DNA of 64,000 nucleotides from Gammaproteobacteria bacterium (GTDB lineage: Bacteria; Pseudomonadota; Gammaproteobacteria; Burkholderiales; Burkholderiaceae_C), in contig JAHJWB010000015.1 of the NCBI GenBank assembly GCA_018828125.1, positions 1-64,000 on the forward strand. The letters are read 5' to 3'. Made by a program: the position numbers and the translations under genes. Every line of letters begins with the position of its first letter. Within the stretch, counting starts at the first letter, position 1. Of the stretch, positions 1-14,618 are shown piece after piece. The notes under the pieces are model-generated. The model was not told the DNA's origin. It did not search any database and was given only the letters and a program-made list of their open reading frames with translations.

Positions 1-119
1 ACGTGTCGATCACTGTGAAGCTGATCAACCCCATCGCCATGGAAGAAGGTCTGCGTTTCGCTATCCGCGAAGGCGGTCGTACCGTGGGCGCTGGCGTCGT
101 GGCCAAGATCCTCGCGTAA
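1..119 (+). CDS. tuf: Elongation factor Tu, C-terminal fragment
   Basis: This is the last 38 codons of a gene that begins outside the window, with the first full codon at base 3 and the stop TAA at 117-119. The peptide contains [20 protein letters not shown] and ends in VVAKILA, which is the invariant end of EF-Tu domain III. EF-Tu is the GTPase that delivers aminoacyl-tRNA to the ribosome. The tuf-tRNA-Trp-secE-nusG order that follows is standard for betaproteobacteria. Confidence 0.95.
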
Positions 120-134
120 CTAGCAAAGAAATAC

Positions 135-210
135 AGGGGTATAGCTCAATTGGCAGAGCGTCGGTCTCCAAAACCGAAGGTTGTAGGTTCGATTCCTACT
201 GCCCCTGCCA
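135..210 (+). tRNA. trpT: tRNA-Trp (CCA)
   Basis: A 76-nt cloverleaf ending in an encoded CCA. The 7-bp acceptor stem pairs AGGGGTA with TGCCCCT, including one G-T pair. The anticodon loop CTCCAAA is closed by TCGGT/ACCGA, which places anticodon CCA at 168-170. The T arm contains GGTTCGATTCC. It lies 15 bp after tuf and upstream of secE, the usual site for tRNA-Trp in this group. Confidence 0.95.
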
Positions 211-230
211 CTTGAATGTGGCCTACAACA

Positions 231-253
231 AGCCCGCCAGGCTCTGGCGGGCT
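231..253 (+). terminator. GC-rich hairpin after tRNA-Trp
   Basis: A perfect 10-bp stem, AGCCCGCCAG against CTGGCGGGCT, closes a 3-nt loop. The following bases are not T-rich, so it could be a weak or factor-dependent terminator, or a processing site for the tRNA transcript that lets polymerase continue into secE. Confidence 0.5.
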
Positions 254-301
254 TCGGTGTCTTGGGTGATGCCGTGAATCGGAAGCAGGAAATACTTAAA
301 G

Positions 302-688
302 ATGGCCACCTCACAGGTTGAAACTGTCAATACAGGCGCAGACAAGGCCAAGCTCGCGGCGGTAGTGGCCTTGGTCATTGCCGCAGTCGCGGGCTTTTAC
401 TTGCTGAGTAAGCAAGGTGCCTTGGTGCAATGGGCTGCGCTCATCGTGGGACTCTTGGCTGCCGTTGGTGTATTCCTGGTGTCCGAGTCGGGACGCCAAT
501 TTGTTGCATTTGCCAAGGACGCGTGGCGTGAGGTAAAGAAAGTCGTCTGGCCGACCCGCAAGGAAACGCTGCAAATGACGGCTTACGTATTTGCTTTTGT
601 TGTGGTCATGGCGCTGTTCCTGTGGTTTACAGATAAAACGCTGGAATGGCTTTTGTATGACTTGATTTTGGGTTGGAGAAAGTCATGA
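302..688 (+). CDS. secE: Preprotein translocase subunit SecE
   Basis: 128 aa with three predicted membrane segments at about residues 17-35, 44-61 and 92-110, as in proteobacterial SecE. The amphipathic cytoplasmic stretch just before the third segment contains [16 protein letters not shown] (residues 74-89), the family signature that clamps SecY. SecE stabilises the SecYEG channel in the inner membrane. Its TGA overlaps the start of nusG (ATGA at 685-688), so the two are probably translationally coupled. Confidence 0.96.
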   Translation: MATSQVETVNTGADKAKLAAVVALVIAAVAGFYLLSKQGALVQWAALIVGLLAAVGVFLVSESGRQFVAFAKDAWREVKKVVWPTRKETLQMTAYVFAFVVVMALFLWFTDKTLEWLLYDLILGWRKS

Positions 689-1281
689 CAACCGCTGCGG
701 AAATCACTGGGGGCGAAGCTCCTGCGGGCGCTTCGGCGTCGGCAAATCCGGATCTGCGCTGGTACATCGTTCATGCCTATTCGGGGATGGAGAAGGCTGT
801 AGAGCGCAATATCCAAGAGCGCATTGGTCGCTCGGGTATGCAAGACAAGTTTGGCCGCATTCTTGTCCCGACGGAAGAAGTCGTCGAAATGAAGAACGGT
901 CAGCGCAAGACGACTGAGCGTCGTTTGTTTCCTGGCTACGTGTTCGTTGAAATGGTCATGGACGACGATACATGGCATTTGGTGAAGCACACCAACAAAG
1001 TGACGGGTTTCGTCGGAGGGGCGAAAAATAGGCCAGCCCCAATCTCTGAAGATGAAGTTCAGAAGATCGTCAGCCAAATGCAAGAGGGTACTGAAAAGCC
1101 CCGTCACAAGATTGAATTTATGGCTGGCGAACTGGTCCGTGTGAAGGAGGGCCCTTTCACGGATTTCAACGGTTCGGTGGAAGAAGTCAATTACGAAAAG
1201 AGCCGCGTGCGCGTTTCGGTCATGATTTTTGGTCGCTCGACCCCGGTCGAACTCGAATTTGGACAGGTCGAAAAAACCTGA
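685..1281 (+). CDS. nusG: Transcription termination/antitermination factor NusG
   Basis: 198 aa from the ATG at 685, which overlaps the secE stop and has GGAGAA just upstream. An in-frame TTG at 673 is a less likely start. The NGN domain (about residues 25-135) includes [19 protein letters not shown] and [16 protein letters not shown] motif follows at about 150-180 ([16 protein letters not shown]). NusG binds RNA polymerase beta-prime to promote processive elongation and bridges to Rho or the ribosome. Confidence 0.97.
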   Translation: MTTAAEITGGEAPAGASASANPDLRWYIVHAYSGMEKAVERNIQERIGRSGMQDKFGRILVPTEEVVEMKNGQRKTTERRLFPGYVFVEMVMDDDTWHLVKHTNKVTGFVGGAKNRPAPISEDEVQKIVSQMQEGTEKPRHKIEFMAGELVRVKEGPFTDFNGSVEEVNYEKSRVRVSVMIFGRSTPVELEFGQVEKT

Positions 1282-1414
1282 CCTTCGGGTAAGTCCAAGC
1301 AAAGTTTGGATGCTGCACTTTTCGGCTCGGTGTGGATGTAAGTGTTAAAGAGTCGTTAACCCCGGGGAGCTAAAGCCGCAAGGTCTAAGCGTTAACACCC
1401 GCAAGGAGTAAAAC

Positions 1415-1846
1415 ATGGCGAAAAAAATCGTCGGTTTTATCAAGCTGCAAGTTCCAGCTGGTAAGGCCAACCCATCCCCACCAATTGGTCCCGCACTGGG
1501 TCAACGTGGTCTCAACATCATGGAGTTCTGCAAGGCATTCAATGCGCAGACCCAGGGCGTTGAGCCAGGTCTGCCATTGCCTGTGGTTATCACGGCCTTT
1601 GCAGACAAGAGCTTCACCTTCATTATCAAGACGCCGCCAGCGACGACTCTGATTAAAAAGGCCATCAAGCTCGACAAGGGTTCTGCGAACCCGCTGAAGA
1701 CCAAGGTCGGCAAGATTACGCGCGAACAGCTCGAAGAGATCGCCAAGACCAAGATGAAAGACATGAACGCTGCCAATGTTGCTGCTGCGGTGCGCACGCT
1801 GGCTGGTTCCGCACGCTCCATGGGCGTCACGGTAGAGGGTTTGTAA
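1415..1846 (+). CDS. rplK: 50S ribosomal protein L11
   Basis: 143 aa, the normal L11 length. It begins [20 protein letters not shown] followed by [19 protein letters not shown], the proline-rich N-terminal domain that contacts the GTPase-associated centre. The C-terminal rRNA-binding domain includes [26 protein letters not shown] lies just upstream of the ATG. It is followed after 1 nt by rplA. The 133 bp between nusG and rplK probably hold the leader by which L1 represses this operon in other bacteria, but I could not identify the site. Confidence 0.97.
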   Translation: MAKKIVGFIKLQVPAGKANPSPPIGPALGQRGLNIMEFCKAFNAQTQGVEPGLPLPVVITAFADKSFTFIIKTPPATTLIKKAIKLDKGSANPLKTKVGKITREQLEEIAKTKMKDMNAANVAAAVRTLAGSARSMGVTVEGL

Positions 1847-1847
1847 T

Positions 1848-2543
1848 ATGGCCAAGCTGACCAAGAAGCAAAAAGCCCTGCAAGGCAAGGTAGACAGTAA
1901 CAAGCTGTATGCATTCGCCGATGCAGTTGTGATCGTCAAGGAGGCCGCCACGGCCAAGTTTGACGAATCCATCGATGTGGCCGTTCAGCTTGGCATTGAT
2001 GCCAAGAAGTCCGACCAAGTCGTTCGCGGCGCCGTGGTGCTGCCCAACGGTACGGGAAAGACGACCCGTGTGGCCGTGTTCGCCCAAGGCGCCAAGGCTG
2101 AAGAAGCCAAGGCCGCTGGCGCCGACATCGTCGGTATGGACGACCTGGCCGCCATGGTCAAGGCCGGTGACATGCCTTTCGACATCGTGATCGCTGCGCC
2201 TGACGCCATGCGCGTCGTTGGTACGCTGGGCCAGATCCTTGGCCCGCGTGGCCTGATGCCTAACCCTAAGGTGGGCACAGTGACGCCTGACGTCGCTACG
2301 GCCGTGAAGAACGCCAAGGCTGGTCAAGTGCAGTTCCGCGTCGACAAGGCCGGTATCGTGCACAGCACGATTGGCCGTCGTTCGTTCGACAACGATAAGC
2401 TGCAAGGCAATCTGGCTGCACTGATCGAAGCCCTAACGAAGGCCAAGCCGGCCACCAGCAAGGGCGTGTACCTGCGCAAGGTGGCAGTGTCCTCCACGAT
2501 GGGCCTGGGCGTCCGCGTGGATACGCAGACCATCGCAGCGTAA
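1848..2543 (+). CDS. rplA: 50S ribosomal protein L1
   Basis: 231 aa, typical for L1. Recognisable blocks are [39 protein letters not shown] and the L1 signature [16 protein letters not shown]1 forms the mobile L1 stalk at the ribosomal E site and is known to repress its own operon. It is separated from the rplK stop by a single base and lies upstream of the L10 leader. Confidence 0.97.
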   Translation: MAKLTKKQKALQGKVDSNKLYAFADAVVIVKEAATAKFDESIDVAVQLGIDAKKSDQVVRGAVVLPNGTGKTTRVAVFAQGAKAEEAKAAGADIVGMDDLAAMVKAGDMPFDIVIAAPDAMRVVGTLGQILGPRGLMPNPKVGTVTPDVATAVKNAKAGQVQFRVDKAGIVHSTIGRRSFDNDKLQGNLAALIEALTKAKPATSKGVYLRKVAVSSTMGLGVRVDTQTIAA

Positions 2544-2782
2544 TTGCAAGAAATCTTCGGGTTGACACCTTCGGGTCGGCCCGATGTGGTGGGCTGGGGC
2601 TGCTTCGGTAGCCACAGGCCATCCAAGACCGTTGGTGCGCGAATCGGTCGCGCTTAAAGCCAGACAAGGCGCCAACGCAGATGGCGATCCCGCTGCAGAT
2701 GGAATACTTTCCTGAACAGTTGGTCGCTGCAACAAGAGCGCGTACAAGGCAGTCGCCGAGTACGCATTTTAAGGAGTAGACC
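2544..2782 (+). promoter_or_regulatory. rplJL leader (L10 leader-type region)
   Basis: This 239-bp non-coding stretch between rplA and rplJ is where the L10 leader lies in most bacteria. It contains GAAATCTTCGGGT, several short complementary segments and the stretch AAGACCGTTGGTGC, which resembles the conserved core bound by the L10(L12) complex. An AAGGAG ribosome-binding site sits at 2771-2776. The role, feedback control of L10 and L7/L12 synthesis, is inferred from position and partial sequence resemblance. Confidence 0.55.
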
Positions 2783-3307
2783 TTGAGTCTTAATCGCAGT
2801 GAGAAAGAAGCGGTCATCAGTGAAGTGACCGGCCTCGCCGCTAAAGCTCAAACGCTTGTGATCGCGGAATACCGTGGCATCACGGTCGCCGACATGACCA
2901 AACTGCGTGTTGATGCTCGCAGCAAGGGCGTCACCCTGAGTGTTCTGAAGAACACTTTGGCTCGCCGTGCTGTAGCAGGCAGCGCATTTGACGTGGTGGC
3001 AGACCAGATGACCGGTCCGCTGATCTACGGCTTCTCCGAAGACGCTGTGGCCGCCGCCAAGGTGGTGGCCGATTTCGCGAAGACCAATGATAAGTTGGTG
3101 ATTCGCGGTGGCGCTTTCGGTGGCAAAGCCCTGGATGTCAACGGCGTTAAGCAACTGGCCAACATTCCCTCCAAGGAAGTTCTGTTGGCTCAGATTTGTG
3201 GCTTGCTTATGTCCCCCATGTCACGTACGGCCGTTGTGCTGGGCGCGCTGGCGGCCAAAAAAGGCGAAGGCGCAGCCGCACCGGCCGCCGAACCTGTCGC
3301 GGCTTGA
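2783..3307 (+). CDS. rplJ: 50S ribosomal protein L10
   Basis: 174 aa starting at TTG 2783 with AAGGAG seven bases upstream. No ATG fits the family N-terminus better. It reads [19 protein letters not shown] and then [17 protein letters not shown] and [12 protein letters not shown], all standard L10. L10 is the stalk base that anchors L7/L12 dimers. The Ala-rich C-terminal tail ([10 protein letters not shown]) is slightly longer than in E. coli. It is followed by rplL after 40 bp. Confidence 0.96.
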   Translation: MSLNRSEKEAVISEVTGLAAKAQTLVIAEYRGITVADMTKLRVDARSKGVTLSVLKNTLARRAVAGSAFDVVADQMTGPLIYGFSEDAVAAAKVVADFAKTNDKLVIRGGAFGGKALDVNGVKQLANIPSKEVLLAQICGLLMSPMSRTAVVLGALAAKKGEGAAAPAAEPVAA

Positions 3308-3347
3308 TTGCCCGATAGATAACCAACAAAATTGTTAGGAAATAAAA

Positions 3348-3722
3348 ATGGCATTCGATAAAGACGCATTTTTGACCGCTCTGGACAGCATGACGGTTCT
3401 GGAACTCAATGACCTGGTGAAGGCCATTGAAGAGAAGTTTGGCGTGAGCGCAGCTGCTATGGCCGCTCCTGCTGCTGGCGGCGGCGGCGCTGCTGCCACT
3501 GCTGAAGAGCAGACGGAATTCAACGTTGTGCTGGTTGACGCTGGCGCAGCCAAGGTTTCCGTGATCAAGGCTGTGCGCGAAATCACCGGCCTGGGCCTCA
3601 AAGAAGCCAAGGACTTGGTGGACGGCGCTCCAAAGAACGTCAAGGAAGCTATTTCCAAGGCTGACGCTGAAGCCGCAGTCAAGAAGCTGGTGGAAGCTGG
3701 CGCCAAGGCCGAACTGAAGTAA
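3348..3722 (+). CDS. rplL: 50S ribosomal protein L7/L12
   Basis: 124 aa. The N-terminal dimerisation domain ([20 protein letters not shown]) is followed by an Ala/Gly-rich hinge at about residues 36-52. The C-terminal domain has [20 protein letters not shown], the surface that recruits translation factors. AGGAAA lies upstream of the ATG. As the multi-copy stalk protein it usually needs more expression than the downstream rpoBC genes, and the hairpin after it fits that. Confidence 0.97.
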   Translation: MAFDKDAFLTALDSMTVLELNDLVKAIEEKFGVSAAAMAAPAAGGGGAAATAEEQTEFNVVLVDAGAAKVSVIKAVREITGLGLKEAKDLVDGAPKNVKEAISKADAEAAVKKLVEAGAKAELK

Positions 3723-3736
3723 TTCGGTTTCCTTCA

Positions 3737-3770
3737 AGGGCTGGAGTGCTCCTCGCGGGCCTCCAGCCTT
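3737..3770 (+). terminator. rplL-rpoB attenuator hairpin
   Basis: A stem of about 10 bp with core GGCTGGAG/CTCCAGCC (3739-3746 with 3761-3768) and a 14-nt loop lies 16 bp after the rplL stop. Only a short T-rich run follows. By analogy with E. coli it probably terminates part of the transcription so that ribosomal proteins exceed RNA polymerase. The rest of the 299-bp gap up to rpoB shows no gene. Confidence 0.55.
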
Positions 3771-4021
3771 TGGTGCTTTCAGAGCACACCCGAAAGCCGG
3801 CATTGCCGGTCCCTACAGACCGCAGGTTAAGGGATGCCCAAAACAGGCTTTCGAGTGTCTTCTGACAACCCCGACAGCAGAAGACGCCTTGGTTCGGGTG
3901 ATGTGCAATGCATCACCGTCCGCCATGGTTGGTAGTGGCCAACCGCCAAGCCCGCAAGGACACATCTCCTTGTGGGGCAGTCGTCGAAGACCCAGGACTC
4001 ATGTCTTTGCCCGGAGATCTC

Positions 4022-8134
<4,113 letters not shown>

Positions 8135-8155
8135 GCAGAAAAGGAAAGAGTCACT

Positions 8156-11100
8156 ATGAAATCGCTACTCGACCTGTTCAAGCAATTCACGCCGGATGAG
8201 CACTTTGATGCCATCCGCATCGGCATGGCTTCACCCGAAAAGATCCGTTCGTGGTCTTTCGGGGAAGTGAAGAAGCCCGAGACCATCAACTACCGCACGT
8301 TCAAGCCCGAGCGCGACGGCCTGTTCTGCGCCAAGATTTTTGGTCCCATCAAGGACTACGAATGCCTGTGCGGCAAGTACAAGCGCTTGAAGCACCGCGG
8401 CGTGATCTGCGAGAAGTGCGGCGTTGAAGTCACGCAGACCAAGGTGCGCCGCGAGCGCATGGGTCACATCGACTTGGCCGCGCCTTGCGCCCACATCTGG
8501 TTTCTGAAGTCGCTGCCATCGCGTCTGGGCCTGGTGCTCGATATGACGCTGCGCGACATCGAACGCGTACTGTACTTTGAAGCCTACGTGGTGACCGACC
8601 CTGGCATGACCCCGCTGAAGAAGTTCAGCATCATGTCCGAGGACGACTACGACGCCAAGCGCAAGGAATACGGCGACGAATTCATCGCCAAGATGGGCGC
8701 GGAAGGTATCAAGGACCTGCTGGAATCCATCGACATCGACCTGTCTATCGAGCGCCTGCGCGGCGACCTGACCGGCTCTGAAGTCAAGGTCAAGAAGAAC
8801 GCCAAGCGCCTGAAGGTGCTGGAAGCGTTCAAGAAGTCGGGCATCAAGCCCGAGTGGATGGTGCTGGAAGTGTTGCCCGTGCTGCCCCCGGACCTGCGTC
8901 CGCTGGTGCCGCTGGACGGCGGCCGTTTCGCCACGTCCGACCTGAACGACCTGTACCGCCGCGTCATCAACCGCAACAGCCGTCTGCGCCGTCTGCTGGA
9001 ATTGAAGGCCCCTGAAATCATTGCCCGCAACGAAAAGCGGATGCTGCAGGAAGCGGTCGACTCACTGCTGGACAACGGCCGCCGTGGCAAGGCCATGACG
9101 GGCGCCAACAAGCGCGCACTGAAGTCGCTGGCCGACATGATCAAGGGCAAGTCCGGCCGTTTCCGCCAGAACTTGCTGGGCAAGCGCGTGGACTACTCCG
9201 GTCGTTCCGTGATCACCGTGGGCCCAACGCTCAAGCTGCACCAGTGTGGTCTGCCCAAGTTGATGGCGCTGGAGCTGTTCAAGCCTTTCATCTTCTCGCG
9301 CCTCGAAGCCATGGGCATCGCGACGACGATCAAGGCCGCCAAGAAGGAAGTCGAATCCGGCACGCCCGTGGTGTGGGACATCCTGGAAGAGGTCATCAAA
9401 GAGCACCCCGTGATGCTGAACCGTGCGCCTACGCTGCACCGTTTGGGTATCCAGGCCTTTGAGCCTATCCTGATCGAAGGCAAGGCCATCCAGCTGCACC
9501 CCCTCGTTTGCGCGGCCTTTAACGCCGACTTCGACGGTGACCAGATGGCTGTCCACGTCCCGCTGTCGGTGGAAGCGCAGATGGAAGCCCGCACGCTGAT
9601 GCTGGCCTCCAACAACGTGTTGTTCCCTGCGTCGGGCGAGCCCTCCATCGTGCCTTCGCAGGACGTTGTGCTGGGTCTGTATTACGCCACCCGTGATCGC
9701 ATCAACGGCAAGGGCGAAGGCCTGGTGTTTGCGGATACTGGTGAAGTCCAGCGCGCGCTGGATGCTGGCGAGGTAGAACTCGCAGCCAAGATCACGGTGC
9801 GCATGACCGAATGGACCAAGGACAAGGAGTCCGGCGAATTTGTGCCCTCGACGTCGTTGGTGGAAACCACCGCGGGACGCGCTCTGCTGTCTGAAATTCT
9901 TCCCAAGGGACTGCCGTTCTCCAACATGAACAAGGCGCTCAAGAAGAAGGAAATCTCCAAGCTCATCAACGTGTCCTTCCGCAAGTGCGGATTGAAGGAG
10001 ACGGTGGTGTTTGCCGACAAGCTGCTGCAAAACGGCTTCCGGCTGGCCACGCGCGCTGGTATCTCCATTGCCATCGACGACATGCTGGTACCCCCGCAAA
10101 AGGTCGGCATCATCGAGCGCTCCGAGAAGGAAGTGAAAGAGATCGAACAGCAGTATGTGTCCGGTTTGGTCACCTCTGGCGAGCGCTACAACAAGGTGGT
10201 GGACATCTGGGGCAAGGCCGGCGACGAAGTGTCCAAGGTGATGATGGCCCAGCTGTCCAAGCAAAAGGTTACCGACCGCCACGGCAACGAAGTGGACCAG
10301 GAGTCCTTCAACTCCATCTACATGATGGCCGACTCGGGTGCCCGCGGTTCCGCCGCGCAGATCCGCCAGGTGGCCGGCATGCGGGGTCTGATGGCCAAGC
10401 CAGACGGCTCGATCATTGAAACGCCTATTACCGCGAACTTCCGCGAAGGTCTGAACGTGCTCGAGTACTTCATCTCCACGCACGGTGCCCGTAAGGGTCT
10501 GGCCGACACGGCTCTGAAGACTGCGAACTCGGGCTATCTGACACGTCGTCTGGTGGACGTGACGCAGGATCTGGTCGTGACCGAAGAAGATTGCGGCACC
10601 TCCAATGGCTCGCTGATGCGTGCCATCGTGGAAGGCGGTGAAGTGATCGAATCGCTGCGTGACCGTATCCTGGGTCGTACGGCAGCAGAAGACGTTCTGC
10701 ACCCCGAAAACCGCTCGGTGCTGGTTCAGGCGGGCGTGATGCTCGACGAAGACATCATTGAAGGTCTCGAAATCGCTGGCGTGGACGAAGTGAAGGTGCG
10801 TACGGCGCTGACCTGTGAAACGCGCTACGGCCTGTGCGCCCGATGCTACGGACGTGACTTGGGCCGCGGCGGCTTGATCAACCTCGGCGAAGCCGTGGGG
10901 GTGATTGCTGCCCAGTCCATTGGCGAGCCTGGCACGCAGCTGACCATGCGCACGTTCCACATCGGTGGTGCCGCATCGCGCGCTGCCATCGCTTCGAGCG
11001 TGGAAGCGAAGTCCAACGGCGTGATCGGCTTCAACGCCACGATGCGCTATGTGAGCAACACCAAGGGCGAGCTGGTGGTGATTGCACGTTCGGGTGAAAT

Positions 11101-12388
11101 CATCATCCATGATGAACATGGCCGCGAGCGTGAGCGCCACAAGGTGCCTTACGGTGCGACCCTGACGGTCAAGGCCGACCAGCAGATCAAGGCTGGCACC
11201 ATCCTCGCCAACTGGGATCCTCTGACGCGCCCGATCATTACCGAGTTCGCGGGTACCGCGAAGTTCGAGAACGTCGAAGAGGGCCTTACCGTAGCCAAGC
11301 AGGTCGATGAAGTGACCGGTCTGTCCACGCTGGTGGTGATCGATCCGAAGCGCCGGGGTGCTGCCAAGGTGGTGCGTCCGCAGGTGAAGCTGATCGACGC
11401 CCAGGGCAACGAAGTGAAGATCCCTGGCACCGATCACTCGGTGACCATTGGCTTCCAGGTGGGTGCGCTGATCCAGGTGCGTGACGGCCAGGACGTGGGC
11501 CCCGGCGAAGTGCTGGCGCGTATTCCGGTCGAAGGCCAGAAGACCCGCGACATTACCGGCGGTCTGCCCCGCGTGGCCGAACTGTTCGAAGCCCGTACGC
11601 CCAAGGACAAGGGTACGCTGGCCGAGATGACTGGTACCGTGTCGTTCGGCAAGGAAACCAAGGGCAAGGTTCGCCTCCAGATTACTGATCCCGAAGGCCA
11701 CGTTTTTGAAGAACTCGTGCCCAAGGAAAAGAACATCCTGGTGCACGAAGGCCAGGTGGTGAACAAGGGCGAATCGATTGTGGACGGCCCGGCCGACCCG
11801 CAAGACATCCTGCGCCTCCTCGGCATCGAAGAGTTGTCGCGCTACATCGTGGACGAAGTCCAGGACGTGTACCGCTTGCAGGGCGTGAAGATCAACGACA
11901 AGCACATCGAGGTGATCGTTCGCCAGATGCTGCGCCGTGTGGTGGTTGAGAACGTGGGTGAGTCGAACTACATCGGTGGCGAGCAAGTTGAGCGCTCCGA
12001 AATCCTCAACACCAACGACGCATTGCAGTCCGACGGCAAGATCCCTGCGACCTACAGCAATTTGCTGCTGGGTATCACCAAGGCCTCGCTGTCGACCGAT
12101 TCGTTCATCTCCGCGGCTTCCTTCCAGGAAACGACCCGCGTGCTCACCGAGGCTGCCATCATGGGCAAGCGCGACGAGCTGCGTGGCCTGAAGGAAAACG
12201 TGATTGTGGGTCGCTTGATTCCTGCCGGTACCGGCATGGCTTATCACCAGGCGCGCAAGGCCAAGGACGCCATGGACGACGCCGAGCGCCGTGCCATCGC
12301 CGAAGCTGAAGCCGCCGAAATGGAAGCCCAGGGCGACACGACCGACGTGGTCAGCAGCGCCACTGCCAGCGACGCCGCAGCTGACTAA
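8156..12388 (+). CDS. rpoC: DNA-directed RNA polymerase subunit beta-prime
   Basis: 1410 aa, usual for betaproteobacteria. The N-terminal zinc site is [20 protein letters not shown]. The catalytic magnesium loop [12 protein letters not shown] is present, as is the second zinc site [15 protein letters not shown]. The C-terminus is an acidic, Ala-rich tail ([20 protein letters not shown]). Beta-prime supplies the catalytic aspartates and the clamp. It ends the operon, with a strong terminator 20 bp downstream. Confidence 0.98.
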   Translation: MKSLLDLFKQFTPDEHFDAIRIGMASPEKIRSWSFGEVKKPETINYRTFKPERDGLFCAKIFGPIKDYECLCGKYKRLKHRGVICEKCGVEVTQTKVRRERMGHIDLAAPCAHIWFLKSLPSRLGLVLDMTLRDIERVLYFEAYVVTDPGMTPLKKFSIMSEDDYDAKRKEYGDEFIAKMGAEGIKDLLESIDIDLSIERLRGDLTGSEVKVKKNAKRLKVLEAFKKSGIKPEWMVLEVLPVLPPDLRPLVPLDGGRFATSDLNDLYRRVINRNSRLRRLLELKAPEIIARNEKRMLQEAVDSLLDNGRRGKAMTGANKRALKSLADMIKGKSGRFRQNLLGKRVDYSGRSVITVGPTLKLHQCGLPKLMALELFKPFIFSRLEAMGIATTIKAAKKEVESGTPVVWDILEEVIKEHPVMLNRAPTLHRLGIQAFEPILIEGKAIQLHPLVCAAFNADFDGDQMAVHVPLSVEAQMEARTLMLASNNVLFPASGEPSIVPSQDVVLGLYYATRDRINGKGEGLVFADTGEVQRALDAGEVELAAKITVRMTEWTKDKESGEFVPSTSLVETTAGRALLSEILPKGLPFSNMNKALKKKEISKLINVSFRKCGLKETVVFADKLLQNGFRLATRAGISIAIDDMLVPPQKVGIIERSEKEVKEIEQQYVSGLVTSGERYNKVVDIWGKAGDEVSKVMMAQLSKQKVTDRHGNEVDQESFNSIYMMADSGARGSAAQIRQVAGMRGLMAKPDGSIIETPITANFREGLNVLEYFISTHGARKGLADTALKTANSGYLTRRLVDVTQDLVVTEEDCGTSNGSLMRAIVEGGEVIESLRDRILGRTAAEDVLHPENRSVLVQAGVMLDEDIIEGLEIAGVDEVKVRTALTCETRYGLCARCYGRDLGRGGLINLGEAVGVIAAQSIGEPGTQLTMRTFHIGGAASRAAIASSVEAKSNGVIGFNATMRYVSNTKGELVVIARSGEIIIHDEHGRERERHKVPYGATLTVKADQQIKAGTILANWDPLTRPIITEFAGTAKFENVEEGLTVAKQVDEVTGLSTLVVIDPKRRGAAKVVRPQVKLIDAQGNEVKIPGTDHSVTIGFQVGALIQVRDGQDVGPGEVLARIPVEGQKTRDITGGLPRVAELFEARTPKDKGTLAEMTGTVSFGKETKGKVRLQITDPEGHVFEELVPKEKNILVHEGQVVNKGESIVDGPADPQDILRLLGIEELSRYIVDEVQDVYRLQGVKINDKHIEVIVRQMLRRVVVENVGESNYIGGEQVERSEILNTNDALQSDGKIPATYSNLLLGITKASLSTDSFISAASFQETTRVLTEAAIMGKRDELRGLKENVIVGRLIPAGTGMAYHQARKAKDAMDDAERRAIAEAEAAEMEAQGDTTDVVSSATASDAAAD

Positions 12389-12408
12389 GCCTTCGGGCGG
12401 TCACTGAC

Positions 12409-12449
12409 ACGCTCCCGCCCTGTCCCTTGGCAGGCCGGGAGCGTTTTTT
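12409..12449 (+). terminator. Rho-independent terminator of rpoBC
   Basis: A 9-bp stem ACGCTCCCG/CGGGAGCGT (12409-12417 with 12436-12444) is followed by a run of six T. This is a classical intrinsic terminator closing the ribosomal protein/RNA polymerase cluster. Confidence 0.9.
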
Positions 12450-12522
12450 ATGGAACCTTGATTCCCTGTCTTTCTATCTTTCGGGCCGGATCGCGCGCAA
12501 CAAGTGTGGTCGGCAGCAGTGC

Positions 12523-13113
12523 ATGTGGTCTTCGCCTCTTTTCTGGATGGTCTTTGCCATCGTGGTGTTCTGGGCCCTGGGGGCTTACAACCGGCTGATA
12601 CGCTTGCGCTCTGCCGTGGCCCAGGCATTTGGCGGTTTCGATGCGCATCTGGTGCGTCTGGTGGCTTTGCTCGGCGAATTCAATGCAGCGCAGGCAACTC
12701 AACGCGCCACCTTGCTTGACGGCAACGACCAAACGATGGCGGCTTTACAGGGCGCCACCACCCAACTCAGTGCGTGCCTGGCAGTGGCACGCGCGCGTCC
12801 CATGGCCGTCGATGCTGTGGCAGCCCTGGCTGCTTCGCGCGATGTGCTGCACGCGGCATGGCACGCCGCGACCCGCCAGACGCGGGATGAACCATATGAC
12901 GGTTCGCAGGACACTTCCGAATTCACCAACACCGATCCAGCAGTCCGGACTCCGTCGATCTGGGACGTGCGCTGGGATGAGCACGCTTTGCAAAACGAGC
13001 AGGCTGCGCGGGTGTTGAACGATGCAGTTGCTTACTACAACGCTGCTATCGCACAGTTTCCCGCCAATCTGCTGGCCTGGGTGTTTGGCTTCAAGGCGGC
13101 ACGCGGCCTGTAA
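12523..13113 (+). CDS. Divergent LemA-like membrane protein
   Basis: 196 aa from ATG 12523. One membrane segment lies at residues 6-20, followed by GAYNRLIRLRSAVAQAF, close to the YNxLVxLRxxVxxA motif after the LemA transmembrane helix. Near the end, AVAYYNAAIAQFPANLLAWV and GFKAARGL match the LemA C-terminal block (YN..I..FPSNL...FGFK). The middle is poorly conserved. LemA proteins are helical membrane proteins of unclear function. An upstream extension to 12427 overlaps the terminator and is unlikely. rsmB follows after 38 bp. Confidence 0.7.
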   Translation: MWSSPLFWMVFAIVVFWALGAYNRLIRLRSAVAQAFGGFDAHLVRLVALLGEFNAAQATQRATLLDGNDQTMAALQGATTQLSACLAVARARPMAVDAVAALAASRDVLHAAWHAATRQTRDEPYDGSQDTSEFTNTDPAVRTPSIWDVRWDEHALQNEQAARVLNDAVAYYNAAIAQFPANLLAWVFGFKAARGL

Positions 13114-13151
13114 GGGCCATGACCCTACAGACTGCTTTTCTAGGAAACACG

Positions 13152-14618
13152 ATGAGTCAACCTCCCACTGGTGCCCGAAAACCCGGCCCCGCGCGCCCCC
13201 GCGCGCTGCAGAACGGTCCGCGTCCTGCTCGCCCACCGGCAACCGGTACGGGTGCAAATACCAACCGCAACCCCGCAACCAACGCCCAGCCAATAGCGCT
13301 CTGGCAGCAACTCTTGAGTGTGGCGAGTGCGCTGCAGGCCATTCGGGCTGGCCAGTCTGGCACGGCAGCGCTCGCGGCTGTGGACTCGGCACTGCGCCCT
13401 GGCGTCCAGGCCTTGTTGTTTCACGTGCTGCGCCAAGCGGGTCGGGCTGAAGCGTTGCGTCGTTGCTTGGTCGAACGCATGCCACCACCGGCAGCCGATG
13501 CGCTACTCTGCACCGCGTTGGCCCTGTGTTGGAGCCTGGATGAATCGCCGTATGAGCCATTCACCCTGGTCAACCAAGCGGTAGAAGCCGCCAAGCGCAA
13601 TGTGGGTACGCGAAAGCAGGCGTCGTTCATCAACGGCTGTCTTCGGCGGTTCTTGCGGGAGCGAGAAGCGCTGGTGGCGGCGACAAACAACGAACCTCTG
13701 GCGCGCTGGAACCACCCGCTGTGGTGGATTGAACGCTTGCGCAAAGACCATCCGGGTGATTGGGAGCAAATACTGAGAGCCAACAACACCCATGCGCCGA
13801 TGACCTTGAGGATTAACAAGCAAAAATGCACTCTAGCGCAATACCAGCAAGCGCTAGTAGCTATTAATTTTGAAGCGGATATGGTCGGTGATTCAGGCTT
13901 GGTGCTGCACCAGCCAGTGCCTGTGCCCGCATTGCCGGGTTTTGCGCAAGGGTGGGTGTCCGTGCAGGATGCTGCTGCTCAGATGGCCGCTCCGTTGTTG
14001 CTGCAGGATTTGGATCTGACGCAGCCTCTGCATGTATTGGACGCTTGTGCCGCCCCGGGTGGAAAAACAGCCCACCTGCTGGAGCTGGCAGGTAGGGGAT
14101 CACCCCTTCAAGTCACCGCGCTGGAGATTGATCCAGCGCGCAGCGCGCGCATTGGCGACACATTGGAGCGTTTGGGGTTGAATGCCAAGGTGCTGGTGGC
14201 CGACGCTGCGCGTCCCCAGGACTGGTGGCAGCAACACTGCGGCGGCGCCCTGTTTGACGCGATCTTGCTGGATGCGCCTTGCACCGCATCGGGCATTGTG
14301 CGGCGCCACCCCGACGTGCGCTGGTTGCGCCGGGAGACCGACATCTCGCAGCTGGCGGCCTTGCAGGCGCGACTGTTGGCGGCATTGTGGCCACTGGTGC
14401 GACCCGGAGGACGGCTCTTGTACTGCACGTGCTCGGTGTTCCGCGCAGAAGGCGATGTGCAGGTGCAAACGTTTCTTGCACACAACACGGATGCGCAATT
14501 GCTCCCTTCGCCGGGCCATTTAATTCCCGGCAAAGCGGACAAGGGCGAAGCTGTCCCGGACAATCTGACGGGTGACCACGACGGATTTTTTTACGCACTG
14601 TTGCAAAAATCGGCTTAA
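13152..14618 (+). CDS. rsmB: 16S rRNA (cytosine-967-C5)-methyltransferase RsmB
   Basis: 488 aa from ATG 13152, somewhat longer than the approximately 430 aa of E. coli because of a Pro/Ala/Arg-rich N-terminal extension of about 45 residues. A NusB-like RNA-binding domain follows (to about residue 170). The methyltransferase domain has the SAM motif DACAAPGGKTAHLLEL (about 297-312) and two cysteine loops, DAPCTASG (about 374) and YCTCSVF (about 423), that mark m5C methyltransferases. A short dispersed repeat at 13821-13874 is read through in frame. The product would modify C967 of 16S rRNA. Confidence 0.92.
   Translation: MSQPPTGARKPGPARPRALQNGPRPARPPATGTGANTNRNPATNAQPIALWQQLLSVASALQAIRAGQSGTAALAAVDSALRPGVQALLFHVLRQAGRAEALRRCLVERMPPPAADALLCTALALCWSLDESPYEPFTLVNQAVEAAKRNVGTRKQASFINGCLRRFLREREALVAATNNEPLARWNHPLWWIERLRKDHPGDWEQILRANNTHAPMTLRINKQKCTLAQYQQALVAINFEADMVGDSGLVLHQPVPVPALPGFAQGWVSVQDAAAQMAAPLLLQDLDLTQPLHVLDACAAPGGKTAHLLELAGRGSPLQVTALEIDPARSARIGDTLERLGLNAKVLVADAARPQDWWQQHCGGALFDAILLDAPCTASGIVRRHPDVRWLRRETDISQLAALQARLLAALWPLVRPGGRLLYCTCSVFRAEGDVQVQTFLAHNTDAQLLPSPGHLIPGKADKGEAVPDNLTGDHDGFFYALLQKSA
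13821..13874 (-). repeat. Dispersed palindromic element inside rsmB
   Basis: Read on the minus strand, this stretch has the pattern ATAGCTACTAGCGCTTG, about 9 nt of spacer, then GCGCTAGAG. It is the same arrangement as copies near 35671, 46153, 54851, 59319 and 63736. Here it lies inside rsmB and keeps the frame. Confidence 0.65.

Noticed and set aside
9062-12247. 1061-codon open frame antisense to rpoC
   Set aside because: Shadow frame of rpoC. Composition is His/Gln/Arg-biased as in other shadows and no motif is present.
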